A program made the position numbers and the translations under genes. The notes under the pieces are model-generated. The model did no database searches. It had not been told where the DNA came from and worked only from the letters and a program-made list of their open reading frames with translations. A stretch of 35,167 nucleotides of DNA from contig VBHO01000029.1 in the NCBI GenBank assembly GCA_005882045.1, forward strand, positions 1 to 35,167. Reading direction: 5' to 3'. This DNA comes from Chloroflexota bacterium (GTDB taxonomy: Bacteria > Chloroflexota > Dormibacteria > CF-121). Shown piece after piece: positions 1 through 9,529 of this stretch. The first letter of the stretch is position 1, and each line of letters begins with the position of its first letter.

Positions 1-191
1 TCAAGAACGCGACCTACGCCGGCATTACGCCCGAGTTCTGGAACTCCTGCGACGCGGTCGCCGGTCGCAGCGAATGGTCCGTCTGGGGGCTGGCCAACTG
101 CGGCAAAGGGCAGCCACCACAGACGGCCCACGTCGCGCACGGCGCAGCGCCGGCGCGCTTCCAGCACGTCAAGGTCGGCATCCTGAAATGA
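1..191 (+). CDS. tldD: TldD-family metalloprotease, C-terminal fragment (cut by window start)
   Basis: Only the last 62 codons are inside the window; complete codons begin at base 3. The translation contains NATYAGITPEFW, then NCGKGQP and HGAAPARFQHVKVGIL, which is the typical C-terminal end of TldD proteins. TldD forms a heterodimeric zinc protease with its partner TldE/PmbA and acts on small peptides and unfolded substrates in the cytoplasm. The metal-binding HExxxH region would lie upstream, outside the window. The stop TGA (189-191) overlaps the ATG of the next gene in an ATGA, so the two subunits are translationally coupled as expected for partners. Confidence 0.85.
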   Translation, partial: KNATYAGITPEFWNSCDAVAGRSEWSVWGLANCGKGQPPQTAHVAHGAAPARFQHVKVGILK

Positions 192-1531
192 AAAGCATGG
201 AAACCGCGCGGCTAACCGAACAGGGTGAGGTCAAGCACTTCATCGACAAGCTGCTGCAGGCGTCGCCCGCGGCGCAGACCGAGGTCATGGTCACGGAGTG
301 GGACAGCGCACTCACCCGCTTCGCCAACAACGGCATCCACCAGAACGTCGCCGAGCGCGACGTCAGCGTGCGGGTCCGCGTTGTGAAAGACGGAAAGACC
401 GGGGTGGCCTCGATCAACCAGATGAATGAGTCAGCCGCCGCGGATGTTCTCAAGCGGGCTATCGCCATCGCCGACCTGCAATCAAAGGGCGAGGTGGTGC
501 CCATGCCGGGGCCGGCGAAGAGCCAGCCCGTCGAGGCCTGGTCGGACGCGACCGCGGCGGCGACGCCGGAGGAGCGGGCGGACTTTGTCGAAACGATCTG
601 CGCCAAGGCGAAACGGGCCGGGCTCAAGGCCTTCGGCGCCTTCAGTACCGGGGCCGAGCAGTTCGCGATCGCCAACTCGCTCGGCGTCTACCACCACCAT
701 CGCTCGACCGAAGCAACAATCAATTCTGTTGTCATGGGGGAGGCCGGCTCGGGCTATGCCGATCGAGGGGCGATCGATGTCCGCGACCTGAACAAAGATG
801 AGGTGGCGGACGAGGTCATCGACAAAACGCAGCGCAACCAGAATGCCCAGCCCATCGACCCCGGCGTCTATGAGGTCGTGCTCGAAGAGTACGCCGTGGC
901 CGAGATGCTCGAGTTCATGAGCTTCACCGGGTTCAGCGCGCTCGCGGTCGAAGAGGATCGCAGCTTCATGCGGCTGGGCGAGCGCATCACGGGGGACCAG
1001 GTCACGATCTGGGACGACGGCCTCGAAGCCTCGGGCCTTCCGGCGCCGTTCGATTTCGAAGGCGTGCCCAAGCGACGGGTCGACCTGATCAAGAAAGGTG
1101 TCGCCACCGGTGTCGTCTACGACATGATGACCGCGACCACGGAAGGCCGCCGATCCACGGGGCACGGCCTGCCGGCGCCGAACACCGAAGGCCCCTATGC
1201 CGTCAACCTCTTCATGCAGCCGGGCTCGGTCGTGAAAGCGGATCTGATCTCCGGCATCAAGCGGGGCATCTGGGTCACCCGCTTCTGGTACGTGCGCATC
1301 GTCCACCCCAAGCTGTCGATCATCACCGGGATGACCCGCGACGGCACTTTCCTCATCGAAAACGGCAAGGTCACCCGACCGGTCAAGGATCTTCGCTTCA
1401 CGCAGAGCATGCTGGCAGCGCTCGATGGAACTCTGGGTGTCAGCACAACCACAAAGCTTCAAATTGGCGAGTTCATCGGCGCCTCTCGTGTCCCGGCCGT
1501 CCGGCTCAAGGCGTTTACGTTCACGAGTTGA
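188..1531 (+). CDS. pmbA: TldE/PmbA-like protease subunit
   Basis: A 447-residue protein, close to the usual PmbA length. It is the non-metal partner of TldD. The start is the ATG at 188, which overlaps the tldD stop in an ATGA; the frame stays open upstream, but that stretch codes for TldD in another frame. The N-terminus (VMVTEWDSALTRFANNGIHQ) and the region around VRVRVVKDGKTGVAS match the PmbA/TldD N-terminal domain, where the protein recognises its substrate. The C-terminal half, with the glycine-rich GHGLPAPNT segment near residue 335, matches the family's conserved second domain. No HExxxH is seen, as expected for the TldE side of the dimer. It is followed by a TTGA overlap with a C26 amidohydrolase. 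Confidence 0.85.
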   Translation: MKSMETARLTEQGEVKHFIDKLLQASPAAQTEVMVTEWDSALTRFANNGIHQNVAERDVSVRVRVVKDGKTGVASINQMNESAAADVLKRAIAIADLQSKGEVVPMPGPAKSQPVEAWSDATAAATPEERADFVETICAKAKRAGLKAFGAFSTGAEQFAIANSLGVYHHHRSTEATINSVVMGEAGSGYADRGAIDVRDLNKDEVADEVIDKTQRNQNAQPIDPGVYEVVLEEYAVAEMLEFMSFTGFSALAVEEDRSFMRLGERITGDQVTIWDDGLEASGLPAPFDFEGVPKRRVDLIKKGVATGVVYDMMTATTEGRRSTGHGLPAPNTEGPYAVNLFMQPGSVVKADLISGIKRGIWVTRFWYVRIVHPKLSIITGMTRDGTFLIENGKVTRPVKDLRFTQSMLAALDGTLGVSTTTKLQIGEFIGASRVPAVRLKAFTFTS

Positions 1532-2256
1532 GCCGCTTCCCACTCATCGGTCTGCCCACACTGGCGATCCCGCCGGGACCCAAGCCGCCCCGCTTCGGAA
1601 TCAACCAGAGTTATGTGCGGGCGCTCGTCGCGGCCGGCTGTGCGCCAGTGCTGATCCCCATCCTCGATGACGACGACCGGCTGCGCGCGATCTACGAACG
1701 GCTCGATGGCATCGTCTTCCCGGGTGGAGCCGACGTTGCGCCGCAGGAGTACGGCGAAGAGCCGATCGATAACGTGAACATCATCGAGGCGCCGCGTGAC
1801 CGGACCGAGCTCACGTTGGCCCGCTGGGCGTTCGCCGATGACCTGCCGACGCTTGGCATCTGCCGCGGCCAGCAGTTGCTAAACGTCGCGTTAGGTGGCA
1901 GCCTCTACCAGGATCTTCGATACCAGGGAGTCACAACGGTCGAGCATTCGGACGCCGATGGTCGGGCGCGGAACGCCCTGCTTCATCGGGTACGCCTGGA
2001 CCCGGCGTCGCGGCTGGCGCAGCTGATCGACGAGACCAGTATCGAGGTCAACAGCCTGCATCACCAGGCGGTCAAGGACGTTGCCGCGCCGCTGCAGGCA
2101 ACGGGAACATCCGATGACGGCGTGATCGAAGCTCTCGAATCAGCGGATCGCCGCTTTCTCATCGCTGTCCAGTGGCACCCGGAAGAGATCGACGAGCTTC
2201 CGTGGGTGCGTCGTTTGTTCCAGGGCTTCGCCAGAGCCGCCCAGAGCACGACCTGA
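1528..2256 (+). CDS. Peptidase C26 / gamma-glutamyl-gamma-aminobutyrate hydrolase-like amidohydrolase
   Basis: A 242-residue class I glutamine-amidotransferase fold enzyme. The nucleophile elbow GICRGQQLLN places the catalytic Cys at about residue 112, and QWHPEE near the end gives the His217/Glu219 pair. The HHQAVK segment is typical of the PuuD/C26 subgroup, which hydrolyses gamma-glutamyl amide bonds (for example gamma-glutamyl-GABA) in the cytoplasm. The start is a TTG whose last two bases belong to the preceding TGA stop, so it is coupled to pmbA. No other putrescine-catabolism genes are visible nearby, so the substrate is open; a role in peptide or glutamyl-conjugate turnover beside TldDE is plausible but inferred. 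Confidence 0.8.
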   Translation: MSRFPLIGLPTLAIPPGPKPPRFGINQSYVRALVAAGCAPVLIPILDDDDRLRAIYERLDGIVFPGGADVAPQEYGEEPIDNVNIIEAPRDRTELTLARWAFADDLPTLGICRGQQLLNVALGGSLYQDLRYQGVTTVEHSDADGRARNALLHRVRLDPASRLAQLIDETSIEVNSLHHQAVKDVAAPLQATGTSDDGVIEALESADRRFLIAVQWHPEEIDELPWVRRLFQGFARAAQSTT

Positions 2257-2267
2257 GCTAACCTCGC

Positions 2268-3494
2268 TCACTCGCGCCGAGAAAAGCGTCTCACCGGGAT
2301 CTTGTCCAGCGGCGCGGCATGCCACCCATTCCCCTTCCGTTGGAGAGACCAGCCTCCCTCGTGAACAAGTCGGTGATGCGGTCGGCAAAGAAGGGCAAGA
2401 TTCGGCAATGCTGTTTCACCGCCTCTGGTCCACCAGACGAGGTGATGTCCATCACACCAGTCTGCGGGCCGGCCGCAGCCGGGCCAGACACAGCGGCGGT
2501 CTCGTGCCTCCAGCGCGCGCCGGGTCGAAGCAGGTAACGTGCGGGTTGCGTGGTTGAGCTCGTGCTCGAGCTCGGTGCGTCCGGTCATCCGGACAATCGC
2601 CGAATCGCAAGCGTAGCGCTGCACGGTTTCTGCAGGCACCGTGCCACCGCCTTCGAGCTCGGCGGCGGGAGCGCCGGCGATTCCGGCCAGGGTGCCAAGG
2701 CTTGCATGGATGACCAACTGCGGTCGCGGGCCCGAGCTGTCGCGCCGGCTCCCCGGTCCCCGACGGCAGAACTCCACCAGGGCGTCGGCACAACGCTGCC
2801 CATGGCTCCGGTGGTCATCCTTGGTCGGCTTCATCAGTCCGGCCAGCGCAGCCCGCACAGTTGCTCCGCCTTCGGCATCGAGCATGCCATCGATGCGCAC
2901 GACGCCGGCTTGGGGCTCGCCAATGTGAAGATAGCGGCGCTCATAGGCACGGTTCGTCTCGGCCAGAGCGGCCGCGGAATCGACGCGGTGTTCAAAGCTC
3001 TTCACCACGGTCGTGAACTGTCCCGGGTCCATTGACCGCGCAGCTTTCAGGAGGTTGCCTTCTTCGCCTCGCACCGTGGCCGCACCCAGATTCTCAGCCG
3101 TTCGCGCCATGACCGCGACATGCTGGTAGCCAAGGTGGCCACGAGCGAAAGCCTCTTCCGTCTTTGGCAGACGTTCCAGCTGCTTGCCGATTTCAACCCG
3201 TTCGGCGGCGGCGCCTCCCGACAGCTTGCACTTCCATTTCAGCCAGGCGGTGACGCTCAACGCGCCATCGGCGGCGTACTCACCCGATTTGTCGAACCGG
3301 CGCACGCCGGTTGCGAAGGCCGCTTCCAACGGGTCGATTCCAACTTCGCGGATCAGGATCAGCAACTCGCCGAGCTCCGCTCCTTCGGCTTCCTGAGCGT
3401 AAACCGACACCCGTTTGACGGCAGCCTGCAGCTGCTCGGCCGCGGCCTTCGCTTCGCTTTGCCGTAGCGCGATGACGCTGCCTGATGCGGCCAT
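2268..3494 (-). CDS. DUF222 / HNH endonuclease signature protein
   Basis: 408 residues. The N-terminal two thirds are the alpha-helical DUF222 region (13E12-repeat type). The C-terminal end is an HNH nuclease motif: RDRRCVWPGCGRPADWCDGHH, then NLALLCRPHHRLVHEGGW, with two Cys, the His pair and the Asn-His-type metal site. Such proteins are numerous in Actinobacteria and relatives and often occur as dispersed paralogues; their function is not established. The gene is convergent with the C26 gene, with only 11 bases between the stops, and stands alone on its strand here. A perfect 7+7 inverted repeat lies just upstream of its start (3517-3534). Confidence 0.85.
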   Translation of the reverse strand: MAASGSVIALRQSEAKAAAEQLQAAVKRVSVYAQEAEGAELGELLILIREVGIDPLEAAFATGVRRFDKSGEYAADGALSVTAWLKWKCKLSGGAAAERVEIGKQLERLPKTEEAFARGHLGYQHVAVMARTAENLGAATVRGEEGNLLKAARSMDPGQFTTVVKSFEHRVDSAAALAETNRAYERRYLHIGEPQAGVVRIDGMLDAEGGATVRAALAGLMKPTKDDHRSHGQRCADALVEFCRRGPGSRRDSSGPRPQLVIHASLGTLAGIAGAPAAELEGGGTVPAETVQRYACDSAIVRMTGRTELEHELNHATRTLPASTRRALEARDRRCVWPGCGRPADWCDGHHLVWWTRGGETALPNLALLCRPHHRLVHEGGWSLQRKGNGWHAAPLDKIPVRRFSRRE

Positions 3495-3728
3495 GCTTCG
3501 ATGATGAAGCCCGGCTTTGACAGCTGCCTGTCAATAACCTAAAGATGTGCTCGCTTCGCGCTCAGTGACAGGCCAAATCAGTGCCGAATGCCGGCAGCTC
3601 TGCCGGACGCGAAATGCGCCGTCAAACCAGGCGGGGTTCATCATTTCGGGTGCGATACGGAACCATGCCCAAGCTGCGGCGGTCAGCTCATCATGTGCGC
3701 CGGCTGATCGCGGTCAACCGGCCGCTAA
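3495..3728. other. Non-coding gap between two minus-strand genes
   Basis: About 230 bases with no convincing gene on either strand. The reading frames that cross it have no recognisable family and poor codon character. It holds the inverted repeat at 3517-3534 and presumably the HNH gene promoter. I see no terminator with a U-tract for the upstream small gene. Confidence 0.5.
3517..3534. promoter_or_regulatory. Inverted repeat upstream of the HNH gene
   Basis: Arms TTGACAG and CTGTCAA are separated by CTGC. On the minus strand the outer arm begins with TTGACA, a consensus -35 hexamer reading toward the HNH gene, but I find no good -10 at 16-18 bases. It could be an operator or a hairpin in the leader, and no regulator can be assigned. 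Confidence 0.4.
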
Positions 3729-4118
3729 TCAGCCCTGGCTCGCGGCGTCCTTCAGCCAGGGAAGGGCGACCCCAAGCGGTCCGACGAGGAGCGCAAAGTG
3801 GTCGGCGTCCAAGCGCCTCCGCGCGGCGAGGGCGATCGCCGCATCGCCGACGGCCAACCAGACCGGACTCTGCGGCGGATCGCCGGCACGCTCCGCGGCG
3901 GCATCGAAGATCTCGCGATAGGAATCGTCGCCGAGCGCCGCGAGCGCCTGGCGGCGGGCGGCCTCAATGTTCGTCTGCGATGCGATCCAGGCCTGCTGCT
4001 GCCGCTTGCCGATTAGGGCTCTGGCCGGATCGCTGAGACCGAGTAATCCCTGGTAGAACCGGTCTACCAGGGATCCGCTCGTCGTCGAATCGCCTTCTTT
4101 GACAAAGGCCCGGCTCAT
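3729..4118 (-). CDS. Conserved small protein downstream of lon, function unknown
   Basis: 129 residues, soluble, Ala/Leu-rich and predicted mostly helical. The N-terminal segment MSRAFVKEGD is polar and possibly disordered. I do not recognise a family with confidence. The ATG lies 8 bases after the lon stop on the same strand, so the two are very probably co-transcribed. The pattern of two helical halves with Arg/Lys/Glu-rich turns is compatible with a protein-protein interaction module, but that is only a description. Confidence 0.65.
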   Translation of the reverse strand: MSRAFVKEGDSTTSGSLVDRFYQGLLGLSDPARALIGKRQQQAWIASQTNIEAARRQALAALGDDSYREIFDAAAERAGDPPQSPVWLAVGDAAIALAARRRLDADHFALLVGPLGVALPWLKDAASQG

Positions 4119-4126
4119 GCGAGCCC

Positions 4127-6472
4127 TTAGGCGGCCTGCGTCAGCGTCTCGCTCTTCGGCTCCAGGGCCCAGTCGAGCACCTGGCGGACATCCTTGGCGA
4201 GGTGGATCGTCATGGCGTCCCGCACGCTCTGCGGTAGGTCGTCCAGGTCCGCCTCGTTGCGATAGGGCAGGATGACTTCGGTCAGCCCGGCGCGGTGCGC
4301 GGCCAGCAGCTTCTGCTTGACGCCGCCGATCGGCAGGACTTTCCCTTGCAGCGTTACCTCACCGGTCATGCCCACCGTCGGTCGCACCGGTCGGCCGCTG
4401 AACAGGCTGACCAGCGCCGTCACCATCGTGACGCCCGCGGACGGCCCGTCCTTCGGCACAGCGCCGGCCGGCACGTGGACGTGGATCGCCTTCTCCTCGA
4501 AACCGGCCGCGATGCCGAGCTCGGTCGCGTGCGAGCGGACGTAGGACAGTCCGATCTGCGCCGACTCCTTCATCACATCGCCCAGCTGGCCGGTGAGGGT
4601 GAGCCCCTTCTGGCCATCCATGGCGGCGGCCTCGATGAAGAGCACCTCTCCGCCGATGCCGGTCACGGCGAGACCGGTCGCCACCCCCGGAACGGAGGTC
4701 CGCTCGGCGACTTCCTCGTGGAACTTCGCCCGACCAAGGTAGGCCTTGACATCGTCGCCCGTCACCTGGATCGGCGCCGTCACCTTGCCGGCTTCGATCT
4801 GGGTTGCGACCTTTCGCAGCAACCGTCCCAGCTCGCGCTCCAGGTTGCGCACACCCGCCTCGCGCGTGTGCTCGGCGATGATGCGCCGGATTGCGTCATC
4901 ACTAACCACCACCTCTTCGGCAGTGAGCCCATTGCGCTCCAGCTGGCGGCGGAGCAGATGGTCGCGTCCGATGGCAAGCTTCTCCTCTTCGGTGTAGCCG
5001 TCGAGGCGGATGATTTCCATCCGGTCGAGCAGCGGTCCCGGAATGGTGTCCGCGACGTTGGCGGTCGGGATGAACAGGACTTCAGAGAGATCCAGGTCGA
5101 CCTCGAGATAGTGGTCGCGGAACGAATGGTTTTGCGCCGGGTCGAGCACCTCGAGCAGCGCCGACGACGGGTCACCCCGCCAGTCGCTGCCGACCTTGTC
5201 GATCTCATCGAGCATGATCACCGGGTTCTTCGTGCCCGCCTCTTTCAAGGCGCGCGCGATCCGTCCGGGCAGTGCCCCGACGTAGGTGCGGCGGTGACCA
5301 CGGATCTCGGCCTCATCGTGGATGCCGCCGAGCGAAATGCGAGTGAACTTGCGACCCAGGGCGCGCGCGACCGACTCACCCAGCGAGGTCTTGCCCACGC
5401 CGGGCGGCCCTACCAGGGTGATGATCGCGCCCGAGCCCCGGCCGCCGGCGAGCGCCAGGCCGCGGGAATCACGCCGCTTGCGTACGGCGAGAAACTCGAT
5501 GATGCGATCCTTGACGTCGTCCAGCCCGGTGTGGTCCTCGTCGAGGACCCGCCGTGCCTCAGTGACGTCGAACTGGTCGGGAGTGCGCTTGTTCCAGGGC
5601 ATGTCGAGCATCCAGTCCAGGTAGTTTCGGATCCATCCGGCCTCCGGGTTCTGGTCTGAGGTCCGTTCCAGGCGATCGAGCTCGCGCTCAACCTCTTTAC
5701 GGACGGCCTCCGGCATGCCGGCCTCCTCGATGCGCTTGCGGTAGTCGGCGGCGACGTCCGAATCGCCCTCACCGAGCTCGCGCTTGATGGCGTCCATCTG
5801 CTGACGCAGGAGGAACTCCCGCTGGCGCTTCTCCATCCCCTCCGCGACATCGCTGCGGATCTTGTTCTTCAGCGACGCATCGGCGAGGGTATCGCGCGTC
5901 CAGGCGATCAGTTTCTTCAGGCGCTGCTCGACATCGAGCGTCTCGAGGATCTCCACCTTCTTCTCGAGGGAGAGGTCAGGCGAATAGCCGGCCAGGTCAG
6001 ACAGCTGCGCCGGGCGGTCGATGTTCCGGACCATCTGGAACACCTCGCTCTGATCGCGCAGCTCGAGCAGGTTCTCGATCAGGGCCTTGTACTCACGGGC
6101 GAGGACGTGCGAGGTCTCGGTCAGCGGGTTGACGTCCTGGGACGGCTGGGCCAGCACCCGCAGCGCCGGGCCGGTGCCTGCCGCGGCACTCCCGACCGAG
6201 GCACGATGCAGACCTTGCAGAATGGCGACCTCGACGCCATTCGGCAGCTTCCGCGAATCCTCGATCTTGGCGACGGTTCCGATGCTCGCGTACTTGCCTT
6301 CCACTCGCGGAACGAGCAGCACGAGACCATCGCCCTCGCGCGCAGCGGCGATGGCGGCTCCGGCCTCCTCGCGCTCGACCGGGATGGTGACGACCATGCC
6401 AGGCAGGACTACCGCGTTGTTGAGCGGCAGCAACGGGATAAATTCAGTTTTCAGTTCAGGCATTGCTTCCAT
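4127..6472 (-). CDS. lon: ATP-dependent protease La (Lon)
   Basis: 781 residues, full length for LonA. Domains in order: N-terminal substrate-binding domain starting at [16 protein letters not shown]; a coiled middle region; the AAA+ module with Walker [10 protein letters not shown] and Walker [11 protein letters not shown]; and the serine-lysine peptidase domain with [10 protein letters not shown] (catalytic Ser at about residue 678) and [14 protein letters not shown] (catalytic Lys at about 719). It degrades misfolded and regulatory proteins in the cytoplasm. The start is not certain: AGGAG lies only 2 bases before the first ATG (6472) but 11 before Met4 (6463). It probably forms a unit with the small gene after it. 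The 92-base leader contains the palindrome AACGGCCGTT (6528-6537); I see no clear CIRCE or HAIR heat-shock operator. Confidence 0.97.
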   Translation of the reverse strand: MEAMPELKTEFIPLLPLNNAVVLPGMVVTIPVEREEAGAAIAAAREGDGLVLLVPRVEGKYASIGTVAKIEDSRKLPNGVEVAILQGLHRASVGSAAAGTGPALRVLAQPSQDVNPLTETSHVLAREYKALIENLLELRDQSEVFQMVRNIDRPAQLSDLAGYSPDLSLEKKVEILETLDVEQRLKKLIAWTRDTLADASLKNKIRSDVAEGMEKRQREFLLRQQMDAIKRELGEGDSDVAADYRKRIEEAGMPEAVRKEVERELDRLERTSDQNPEAGWIRNYLDWMLDMPWNKRTPDQFDVTEARRVLDEDHTGLDDVKDRIIEFLAVRKRRDSRGLALAGGRGSGAIITLVGPPGVGKTSLGESVARALGRKFTRISLGGIHDEAEIRGHRRTYVGALPGRIARALKEAGTKNPVIMLDEIDKVGSDWRGDPSSALLEVLDPAQNHSFRDHYLEVDLDLSEVLFIPTANVADTIPGPLLDRMEIIRLDGYTEEEKLAIGRDHLLRRQLERNGLTAEEVVVSDDAIRRIIAEHTREAGVRNLERELGRLLRKVATQIEAGKVTAPIQVTGDDVKAYLGRAKFHEEVAERTSVPGVATGLAVTGIGGEVLFIEAAAMDGQKGLTLTGQLGDVMKESAQIGLSYVRSHATELGIAAGFEEKAIHVHVPAGAVPKDGPSAGVTMVTALVSLFSGRPVRPTVGMTGEVTLQGKVLPIGGVKQKLLAAHRAGLTEVILPYRNEADLDDLPQSVRDAMTIHLAKDVRQVLDWALEPKSETLTQAA

Positions 6473-6564
6473 TTCTCCTTGGTGTTCTCGTCAGGGACAA
6501 CCTGCGAGACGTTAGGTTTATGCCCAAAACGGCCGTTGCCAAACGACACCCCCACGCCGGCAGG

Positions 6565-7164
6565 TCAGGAGCGGCTCGGGGTCCTGCTGGAACCGTTGCC
6601 CGACCCGGCGAGTGATCGGATGGCGTCCTCGATACTGGCCGCCACCACCTCGGGTGGCTGGCTTCCATCGATCAGCTTGAGCTTCCGCTCCCTCTCGTAG
6701 TAGCTGATCAGGGGGGCGGTCTGGTCGAGGAAGACGTCGAGGCGGTGGTCGATGACGCTCTGGCGGTCGTCGCCGCGATGGCGCTGGCCGAGACGCTCCC
6801 GGACAGCCTCCGGGTCGACCTGCAAATAAAGGACGGCATCCAGTGGCCGGTTGAGCGCCGCCAGCATGGTGTCCAGCGCTTGCGCCTGGGGAAGGGTCCG
6901 GGGGAAGCCGTCGAGAATGAAGCCTTGCTGCGTATCCGCCAGGAGCCGGTGCTGGATGAGGTCGACGACCAGGCTGTCGGGCACCAGCTCACCACGGTCA
7001 ATGTAGGCCTTGACCCGCTTGCCCAGCGGGGTCCCCGCCTCCACCTGGGCCCGCAGGACGTCGCCGGTCGAGATCGCCGGGATTCCGTACTTCTCGGACA
7101 GCAGCGCTGCCTGGGTTCCCTTGCCCGAGCCGGGGGGTCCGAGCAGCACGAGATCCAACGCCAC
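6565..7164 (-). CDS. adk: Adenylate kinase, short-LID type
   Basis: 199 residues. The P-loop LLGPPGSGKGTQ is at the N-terminus, followed by the AMP-binding ISTGDVLR, the conserved FILDGFPRTLPQAQAL and the C-terminal ATP-contact region. The LID is short and has no zinc-binding Cys residues. It interconverts ATP + AMP and 2 ADP in the cytoplasm. Two starts are possible: GTG at 7164 lies one base after GGAGG, while the in-frame TTG at 7158 lies 7 bases after it and would give MDLVLLGPPG, the more family-like N-terminus. The gene sits between the glycosyltransferase upstream (34-base gap holding a hairpin) and lon downstream, all on the minus strand, rather than in the ribosomal spc operon where adk is often found. 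Confidence 0.95.
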   Translation of the reverse strand: MALDLVLLGPPGSGKGTQAALLSEKYGIPAISTGDVLRAQVEAGTPLGKRVKAYIDRGELVPDSLVVDLIQHRLLADTQQGFILDGFPRTLPQAQALDTMLAALNRPLDAVLYLQVDPEAVRERLGQRHRGDDRQSVIDHRLDVFLDQTAPLISYYERERKLKLIDGSQPPEVVAASIEDAIRSLAGSGNGSSRTPSRS

Positions 7165-7179
7165 GCCTCCATCATGCGC

Positions 7180-7196
7180 CCCTGGCGCGGCCAGGG
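7180..7196. repeat. Intercistronic hairpin between glycosyltransferase gene and adk
   Basis: Perfect 7-base arms CCCTGGC and GCCAGGG with a GCG loop, starting 2 bases after the glycosyltransferase stop on the minus strand. No U-tract follows, so it is not a classical intrinsic terminator; it may act in processing or attenuation. Confidence 0.55.
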
Positions 7197-7197
7197 A

Positions 7198-7929
7198 TCA
7201 GCAGGGGAAGCCGATGGGCTCCGAATAGGCGGTGGCGGCCTGTTCCTCCCTGATGTAGCCGACGTGCGCCATCTGGGCGAGGACGTTGAACTGGCGGGCC
7301 CGGGCGGCGCAGGGATTTCGATAGAGGTCGTACCACGACGGCGACTGCGGGAGGCCGGCCAGCATGGACGCGCGCGCCAGGTCGAGCGTCGCCGGCGTCC
7401 GGTGGAAGTAAATCGCCGAGGCCTGCCCGATCCCGTACGCGCCGTGTCCGTAGTAGACGGCGTTGAGGTAGTTCTCCAGGATCGTGTGCTTGTCGAACTT
7501 TGATTCCAGCTTTAGGGCGAGCACCAGGTTCTCCGGCTTGCGCCACCCGTCGTCGTCATTGTTCATGTAGAGCACTTTGATCAGCTGCTGCGACAGGGTG
7601 CTGCCGCCTTCCAGCGCCCGGTGGTGGTAGAGGTCGGTCAGGACGGCGCGGACCAGTCCCTGCGTGTCAATGCCGCGATGCTGGTAGAAGCGCTCATCCT
7701 CGATCGCGATCAGGGCCTCGCTCAGGACGTCGGGGACGTCGTCGAGGGCCACCCGTGTCCCACCGTGTGCCGCGAGGATGGCATCGACCCGGTGGGGCAT
7801 GTCGTCGACCGAGGGCGTGATGACGAAGCCGACGGCGACGGCAATCGCAAACAGGGCCCGCAGGCCAAGGGCGACGGCGACCACCACGGCGACCGCCGAC
7901 TGCCGCCGGGTGCGCCGGGGGGCCCGCAT
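7198..7929 (-). CDS. mtgA: Monofunctional peptidoglycan glycosyltransferase (GT51)
   Basis: 243 residues from the ATG at 7929. An N-terminal Arg-rich cytoplasmic stub and one membrane helix (about residues 11-36) anchor a GT51 domain outside the membrane. Motif 1 EDERFYQHRGID carries the catalytic Glu, followed by GGSTLSQQLIKVLY, the RKPEN motif, ILENYLNAVYYGHGAYGIGQ and LAGLPQSPSWYD. No transpeptidase domain follows. It polymerises lipid II into glycan strands. A longer frame runs upstream to 8295 but would overlap pdxS antisense and is rejected. Another ATG at 7941 overlaps a TAGAAT box (7945-7940), which favours 7929. The gene is divergent from pdxS. Confidence 0.88.
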   Translation of the reverse strand: MRAPRRTRRQSAVAVVVAVALGLRALFAIAVAVGFVITPSVDDMPHRVDAILAAHGGTRVALDDVPDVLSEALIAIEDERFYQHRGIDTQGLVRAVLTDLYHHRALEGGSTLSQQLIKVLYMNNDDDGWRKPENLVLALKLESKFDKHTILENYLNAVYYGHGAYGIGQASAIYFHRTPATLDLARASMLAGLPQSPSWYDLYRNPCAARARQFNVLAQMAHVGYIREEQAATAYSEPIGFPC

Positions 7930-7939
7930 TGCGGGATGC

Positions 7940-7945
7940 ATTCTA
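7940..7945 (-). promoter_or_regulatory. -10-like box TAGAAT for mtgA
   Basis: TAGAAT on the minus strand ends 10 bases before the ATG at 7929, so the transcript would start only a few bases before the start codon. No clear -35 was found. Confidence 0.4.
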
Positions 7946-8032
7946 TCGGCGCGCTGGGTGGTGGACCGGCAGTCGGGACGGGTTCGCGACAGGTCGTCCA
8001 CGAATTCGGACCGAATTGCCCGGCATGCGCAG

Positions 8033-8038
8033 TAAAAT
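8033..8038 (+). promoter_or_regulatory. -10-like box TAAAAT for pdxS (leaderless)
   Basis: TAAAAT lies 6 bases before the GTG start of pdxS. There is no Shine-Dalgarno sequence between, which points to a leaderless mRNA. The only -35-like TTGCCC (8016) is too close, at 11 bases. Confidence 0.5.
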
Positions 8039-8044
8039 GAGGTC

Positions 8045-8949
<905 letters not shown>

Positions 8950-8953
<4 letters not shown>

Positions 8954-9529
8954 GCGCGGCGTCGCCCCACGCGAGTGGCCCTCTAGTGCCAAACGAGCGT
9001 GTCAGACGTCGACGCCGCGTCGGCGTCCTCGCGCTGCAGGGGGACTTTCGGGAACACCTGGCTGCCTTGCGTGCCTGCGAAGTTGAAGGCGTGCCGGTTC
9101 GGCTCGCGACGGATCTCGAAAACGTCGATGCCCTCATCCTGCCCGGTGGCGAAAGCACGACGATGGCCCGGCTGATGGAGCCCGCCTTGCGCGAGTCGAT
9201 CCAACGGCGGGTCGGCGGGGGCATGCCAGTGCTTGGCACGTGCGCCGGGATGATCCTGATGGCGCGTGACGTCCACGACGGCCGGGTGGACCAGGAACCG
9301 TTGAAACTGATGGACATCGGGGTAAGGCGCAACGCCTACGGCCGGCAGATCGACAGCTTCGAGGCCGAGGTGGAATCGCCGCGCCGGGGTCGAGGAGCTG
9401 GCCCGGCATGGCGATCAAGCGGTAGCGGTCAAGCAAGGCAACCGGCTGGCGCTCGCCTTCCATCCCGAGCTCACACCCGACCGGCGATGGCACCAGTACT
9501 TCCTCTCGCTCGAGGGGGAGGCGCAGTGA
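8950..9529 (+). pseudogene. pdxT: PdxT glutaminase gene with internal deletion and frameshift
   Basis: The first part reads VGVLALQGDFREHLAAL, LILPGGESTTMARL, VLGTCAGMIL (nucleophile Cys) and GRQIDSFEAE, clearly PdxT. After about 9370 the frame loses homology. From 9389 the frame one base over resumes with VEELARHGDQAVAVKQGN and LAFHPELTPDRRWHQYFL, carrying the His/Glu of the triad, and ends at TGA 9527-9529. Only 19 bases separate the two parts, whereas family members have roughly 26 residues there, including the FIRAP segment. About 60 bases (3n+2) therefore appear to be missing. Without correction, the N-terminal part reads through into the next gene's frame as a 527-residue fusion. It could be a true pseudogene, a population-level deletion or an assembly collapse. 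Confidence 0.85.

Noticed and set aside
6473-6564. Heat-shock operator upstream of lon
   Set aside because: AACGGCCGTT is palindromic but matches neither the CIRCE nor the HAIR consensus, and -35/-10 boxes are not convincing.
7180-7196. Intrinsic terminator after the glycosyltransferase gene
   Set aside because: The stem is good but no run of U follows on the minus strand, and adk starts within 20 bases, so it is listed only as a hairpin.
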